Assembly (NCBI GenBank): GCA_910592205.1 | Contig: CAJVPJ010001126.1 | Coordinates: 1 to 12,084, forward strand | Reading direction: 5' to 3' | DNA from: Paraglomus occultum | Lineage: Eukaryota; Glomeromycota; Glomeromycetes; Paraglomerales; Paraglomeraceae | DNA: 12,084 nucleotides | In this document: in pieces, positions 8,828 through 12,084 of the stretch | Layout: every line of letters starts with the position of its first letter | How positions within the stretch are numbered: the stretch's first letter is position 1 | The notes under the pieces: generated by a model | Seen by the model: the letters and a program-made list of their open reading frames with translations, nothing else | Databases searched by the model: none | Told to the model about the DNA's origin: nothing | Made by a program: the position numbers and the translations under genes

Positions 8828-9425
8828 GCAGTAGTAAAAATTCCTTTGCATAATTTGCAATTCGTTTATCTTACAGTATATCTCAATTCGGACGTCACAC
8901 AATTTTGCAATGATGCGCGGTTTTTTTGTTTTTATGTGAAAAGGGTTCGAAGCTTTCCATAACGCCGTCTAACGCTCAAGTTCACAAATGCAAAGATGTA
9001 GAATGAAATAGGAATTTCTTATTTAAAAAGCTTATTACTATTCTTTGTTCGGAAAAGCAAGACGTGTCCGTGTGCGCGCGTTTAGCACTAATACACTATT
9101 CTCGCACGCCGATCTGTAATATTTCTGTCTCCTAATAAATCCCGATTACTTATTTGTTACTACTGCGTTGTTATTGCATTCGCTTAGCGAACTTGATCGT
9201 GATACTACAAGTTTTACCAATCATTCTGTTATAGAACCACGAACTTTATTTTATTGCGACAATTTGTTATAATAGTCTTTCCTTAAAAGTTTCTCTTCTG
9301 ATACAGTAAACATCCCAATGCATTGTCATCCTACTGACACAAGAGTACATTGTTATGACTGACTCAATGAAACAAAATAATGTTACTCTTGTTAGCGTTT
9401 CTATAGTATCCACCATCTTTCTATA
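8828..9425. other. Gene-poor stretch, 3' side of the 124-residue protein gene
   Basis: There is no supportable gene. Near 9426 lies the stop of the minus-strand gene, so the right part (down to perhaps 9250) should contain its 3' untranslated region. The plus-strand ORF at 9355-9552 runs antisense to the second exon and is its shadow. Confidence 0.4.
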
Positions 9426-9885
9426 TCAACACACGTGCTTATTCTTCTTCTCTCCTTTTTCATCCTCAACGACGCTCTTCCTCTCTCGTTCCCTTGATTC
9501 TTCCTGTTCAATTAAATCATCACCCGTTTTATCAGCCATAAATTCTTCATAGAAAGTGTGTTGAAGTACAGGTGCCGAGTCTCCTGATGCTGAGTAACGT
9601 CTTATCGGACGCGAATCTAGTAAACTGTTAATATAAGAATAAATTTGTGGTTCTGCGTATGTAAATTTGCGTCATTCGTCACTCTTGATCCGTTCCCCCG
9701 ATCACTTACTTTTGCTCTTGTTTCTCCTTTTTCTCTTCATTAGACTGGCCATACTTCAGATGCCTTGTATTCTCATACACATCAGACGTAGTGGGAATCC
9801 CAGCTAAACCTGTTGGTGGATCGACGGTTGATATGATATGATCTTTCGATGGGTTTATACCTGCTTGTGGTTTTTGGGCAGCCAT
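9426..9885 (-). CDS. Hypothetical hydrophilic protein, 124 residues, two exons
   Basis: Exon 1 is 9885-9710 and exon 2 is 9624-9426. The 85-base intron has donor AA|GTAAGT and acceptor attaacag, and phase is kept (AA|T, Asn59). The ATG sits in a good context (ACAAAATGG). The protein begins MAAQKPQAGINPSKDHIIST, passes through a Pro/Gly/Thr-rich segment (VDPPTGLAGIPTTSDVYENT, residues 21-40) and a short charged run, then RRYSASGD (67-74), whose RRYS is a protein kinase A-type phosphorylation consensus. It ends with a Glu/Lys/Arg-rich helix and KNKHVC. No signal peptide or membrane segment is present. The gene structure is convincing, but I do not recognise the family; a soluble regulatory or scaffold protein is only a guess. 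Confidence 0.7.
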
Positions 9886-9987
9886 TTTGTGAATATATGA
9901 AGCGAACTCGAGAGCAATGGCTGAGCTTTTATGTGCGTTAAATTATGTCATATGAATGACATTTAGCAAAAGCTGGACATCGCAGAC

Positions 9988-10033
9988 TAACTTTTTTGAG
10001 GTCAATATAAACGCAGCATGACTAAAAAAGTTA
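9988..10033. repeat. Inverted repeat TAACTTTTTT / AAAAAAGTTA
   Basis: Two perfect 10-base arms (9988-9997 and 10024-10033) are separated by 26 bases, about 100-150 bases upstream of the 124-residue protein's ATG. It may be a paired regulatory site or a weak hairpin. The arms contain homopolymers, so chance is a real possibility. Confidence 0.35.
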
Positions 10034-10062
10034 AGCGCGCGACAGGCGTTTACTTAGCCGAA

Positions 10063-10076
10063 GTCATGTGACGTAA
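10063..10076 (-). promoter_or_regulatory. Overlapping bZIP (TTACGTCA) and E-box-like (GTCACATGAC) sites
   Basis: On the minus strand the sequence reads TTACGTCACATGAC. TTACGTCA is a canonical CRE/ATF-type bZIP site, and the overlapping GTCACATGAC is an E-box-like near-palindrome of the kind bound by bHLH factors. It lies about 180 bases upstream of the ATG of the 124-residue protein and points to a stress- or cAMP-responsive promoter. Site seen; function inferred. Confidence 0.4.
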
Positions 10077-10122
10077 GGCAACAATGGAATACTTATTGTT
10101 TACTCCGAATAGGCAGACATTG

Positions 10123-10185
10123 TCGTATGATGTTTATCTACACCAAATTTGGCTAATAGCCTGATTTTCATTTTTCATCATACGA
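10123..10185. repeat. Inverted repeat TCGTATGATG / CATCATACGA
   Basis: Perfect 10-base arms (10123-10132 and 10176-10185) are separated by 43 bases. A further copy of CATACGATC, overlapping the right arm at 10179-10187, recurs at 10207-10215. Three occurrences of one non-low-complexity core (CGTATG/CATACG) within 95 bases, upstream of the 124-residue protein gene, suggest a clustered binding site or the end of an unrecognised element. Confidence 0.4.
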
Positions 10186-10233
10186 TCTTTTGATAATTGC
10201 GTGCAACATACGATCGAACATAACGCTATGTTT

Positions 10234-10767
10234 TAATAAAGTAATTTTGTAGAATATTATGGAATCTTGTAAGTCATTTAGTCGAACCACAAACGAGCAC
10301 TAAGATACAATTTCCGCGGTGCGAACAAATAATATTAGCTTATGTGCGATATTAATATCATTTTCATAATGCTTAGTATACTTTGACAAATATCGTTGTT
10401 GATACAATGTATATTAATATGTACAGCCAAACTTAACTTTATAACAGTATTTCGTATACCGATAAAATTTTGTTTACCCGAATCAGTCCTAGCAGATTGT
10501 ACTGTTATAAAGAGGGTCTCTGATTATACGAATAAACTGTTACTACCTATACAATATGGACAAGGACTTTGGCATAGTCGGCGGAATATGGACGTTGTAT
10601 TAATGATTGGGGTGTGCTGCGACAAAGTGAACATTCTGTTATTTGACATAAGATGTGGCTGAAAGTTAACTAATTTGACTAATAATATCACAGCTGTAAC
10701 TTATATGTAAGCCAGAATACAATTAACATTCAAGTTGGCTAAGGTAAATATTAATATTAAATCCACC
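10234..10767. other. Gene-poor stretch with an unstarted open frame
   Basis: A plus-strand frame is open from about 10396 to 10662 (88 codons) but has no ATG until near its end (the Met of NMDVVLMIG). It contains LPIQYGQGLWHSRR. I recognise no family and see no clear acceptor in phase. It could be an exon or a decayed piece. The rest is AT-rich and featureless. Confidence 0.3.
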
Positions 10768-10917
10768 ATGGATTCCAAAAACTACAGCACAATTAGAAGC
10801 ATTCTGAAGAAAGCTCAAGGTGAAAAAATTGCCCCATATATTTTTAAAATCAATGATATAAATACCCAAACTGTCCAGGAATATCTAGATCAAGAAAAAA
10901 TTACTTATGAAATTTAA
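10768..10917 (+). CDS. Small lysine/isoleucine-rich protein, 49 residues, unknown
   Basis: The ATG at 10768 lies in a strong eukaryotic context (TCCACCATGG). The product starts MDSKNYSTIRSILKKAQGEK and ends YLDQEKITYEI. It could form a compact beta-alpha fold: a helix at residues 5-18, a strand (APYIFKIN) and a helix (TQTVQEYLDQ). The frame is also open upstream to 10735 without an ATG. It runs tail to tail with the broken coiled-coil gene, their ends only about 20 bases apart, and shares its A/K/I-rich coding style. Both may therefore belong to the same inserted segment. Family not recognised; it may itself be a remnant. Confidence 0.4.
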   Translation: MDSKNYSTIRSILKKAQGEKIAPYIFKINDINTQTVQEYLDQEKITYEI

Positions 10918-10936
10918 ATTACTTTTTTACTTTCAA

Positions 10937-11962
10937 TCAAGACCATCTTTTATTTTCTTTAACTTTAATTTGAGCAGTTAATTGGGTTTGCTGTTTCTTT
11001 AATTGCTCAGCTCACTTCAAGTCTTTGGATCTTATCCAATAATTCTTGCTTTCGCTTTTTATGTCAATTATCTAAGATTTTTAAGTGAGAACTGATTTCT
11101 TCCTTAGCACTGGCTAGTGCTTGGGAAATTTTCGTTTTAAATCCTTGTTTTGTTGTTCTAATCTACCCACATAACTCTGAGCCATTATTTCTGTTATGTC
11201 GGAGTTTTAACTGGTGGCTCATCTTTCCTTAAATCACAGAAACAATCTATTCTATTTCTCATAGCTCGACCACAATTATTACAATGTGGTAGAGCATCAT
11301 TGCCAGGATCCTTTTTGCATTCAACACAGGCATAAGCAATATCACTATAATTATTATTTATATTGCTGGTATTGTAAGATAATATTTTGTAAGTAGTAGT
11401 AGCAGTTAAACTTCTTTCTTTTCAAAAGAGCAAAAATTGTAATGTCATTTATCTCCTCTTCTTAATTCAATAGCTTGATATTCTAACTTCATTATTTATT
11501 CTTTTGTAAAATGTAAGTGTCAAACTTCTCACTTTTGCTTGCTTAATTTGTAATTCTGCTTTTTACTTTGTTAGTTAGTATTAGGAGTTTAAATTTGTCT
11601 TGTTTCTTTGGTAAAGATGGTGGTTCTTGATATTGAAGTTGCTTGTTTGTTAAATAATTCTGCCATGCCACAACATTTTCTAACATTTCTATTTTTCTTG
11701 AAGCTTTTTCTAAGTTTTTATCTTTTTCTTTGCTTTGCCTTCTCTCCATTTCTAGCTACTTCAAGAGCATCTAAATGGCATTTATAAATGGTTTGCTCTA
11801 ATTCTAATGCTTCTTCAAGACTTTTTGTTCTTTTAGTTCTTTAATTTGTTGATCTTTACTTTTTCTAATTTCTTCTAATTTCTTTTCAAACTCTCTCCTT
11901 TGTTCAATAATATATAGTACGTCACGATCTGCAACAAACTTGGTGATTATTTGGCCCCCAAA
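10937..11962 (-). pseudogene. Broken gene for a coiled-coil protein with cysteine-pair zinc-ribbon-like domain
   Basis: At least eight protein-like segments follow one another on the minus strand in changing frames. They are 11962-11804 (ITKFVADRDVLYIIEQRR, then Glu/Lys heptads), 11822-11718 (SLEEALELEQTIYKCHLDAL), 11749-11543 (ERRQSKEKDKNLEKASRK, AWQNYL), 11492-11445 (KLEYQAIELRRGDK), 11421-11194 (zinc-like), 11185-11114 (MAQSYVGRLEQQNKDLK), 11127-11007 (ISQALASAKEEISSHLK, QELLDKIQRLEVS, two TGA stops) and 11011-10937 (AEQLKKQQTQLTAQIKV). The cysteine segment reads CVEC, eleven residues, CNNC, nine residues, CFC: a likely zinc site between two coiled coils. Frames change by one or two bases repeatedly, with TGA, TAG and TAA inside, so the gene is dead unless the assembly is error-rich. 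The strongly A-rich sense strand differs from the other genes here, suggesting a transferred or multi-copy family. Exact function unknown. Confidence 0.65.
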
Positions 11963-12084
11963 TTATACAGTAGTTATTGTTGTTGTCTGCATAATAATAA
12001 GCATAACTTATCTTGCATGGATGCAACAATCTAACATGACGACTATTTACATATGTTATCAGTCGACATGATGTCAAATACACG
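11963..12084. other. Right edge, includes palindrome TTGCAT-GG-ATGCAA
   Basis: The broken coiled-coil frame meets a TAA (11965-11963), and no upstream coding piece was found in the remaining 120 bases. A 14-base near-palindrome (TTGCATGGATGCAA, 12013-12026) is present; it may be a factor-binding site upstream of the broken gene or chance. Confidence 0.3.

Noticed and set aside
8943-8960. GGTTCGAAGC resembling a tRNA T-arm
   Set aside because: No acceptor, D or anticodon stems can be formed around it.
9355-9552. 65-codon Ser-rich plus-strand ORF
   Set aside because: Antisense of the Glu/Lys-rich exon 2 of the 124-residue protein; Ser/Phe richness is the usual mirror of such codons.
10937-11962. 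In-frame TGA codons in the lysine-rich broken gene, read as tryptophan (Mollicutes code, endobacterial origin)
   Set aside because: The same region uses TGG in AWQ and RWS, and it also contains TAG/TAA stops and several one- or two-base frame changes. Plain decay explains the TGAs without a different code.
10697-12011. 8-base direct repeat TAACTTAT flanking the broken coiled-coil block (10697-10704 and 12004-12011) as a target-site duplication
   Set aside because: No matching terminal inverted repeats lie inside, and an 8-mer this AT-rich is expected to recur by chance when two few-hundred-base flanks are compared.

Overview
This is nuclear DNA from an intron-rich, AT-rich eukaryote, most likely a fungus. 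The introns are short (about 66 to 111 bases) with GTAWGT-type donors, and several exons are tiny (10, 19, 19, 21, 22 and 24 bases). One gene encodes a Ytp1-type membrane protein, a family I know from fungi. The composition, small introns, gene graveyard and a broken lysine-rich multi-copy-looking gene would fit an arbuscular mycorrhizal fungus (Glomeromycotina), but the lineage is inference.

Layout. 1-1850 (minus): a 12-exon MacroD-type macrodomain gene (ADP-ribosyl hydrolase), running off the left edge through a charged, tandemly repeated tail. 1851-2374: its upstream region with a TATA box very close to the first ATG. 2375-4296 (minus): a complete 8-exon gene for a 458-residue Ytp1/cytochrome-b561-like membrane protein, including a 10-base exon. 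4522-5119 (minus): broken coding pieces of a probable secreted-protein gene. 5124-6849: gene-poor, with a relic of a CENP-B/pogo-type helix-turn-helix at 5713-5903. 6850-7510 (plus): TATA box, a short ORF and a small protein built of aromatic heptads, with a likely intron overlapping its first stop codon. 7511-9425: gene-poor, only weak ORFs. 9426-9885 (minus): a two-exon gene for a 124-residue hydrophilic protein of unknown function, with inverted repeats and a bZIP/E-box-like site upstream. 10768-10917 (plus): a 49-residue ORF. 10937-11962 (minus): a clearly broken gene for a coiled-coil plus cysteine-pair (zinc-ribbon-like) protein, with at least eight open segments in alternating frames.

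The intact genes do not form an evident pathway. They look like independent housekeeping or membrane genes separated by decayed sequence. Exon borders were placed by reading GT/AG sites and checking that every junction keeps phase and rebuilds conserved motifs. This worked without exception for the macrodomain and Ytp1 genes, so those two models are strong. I found no rRNA, tRNA, CRISPR array, intact transposon or obvious new multi-gene system.
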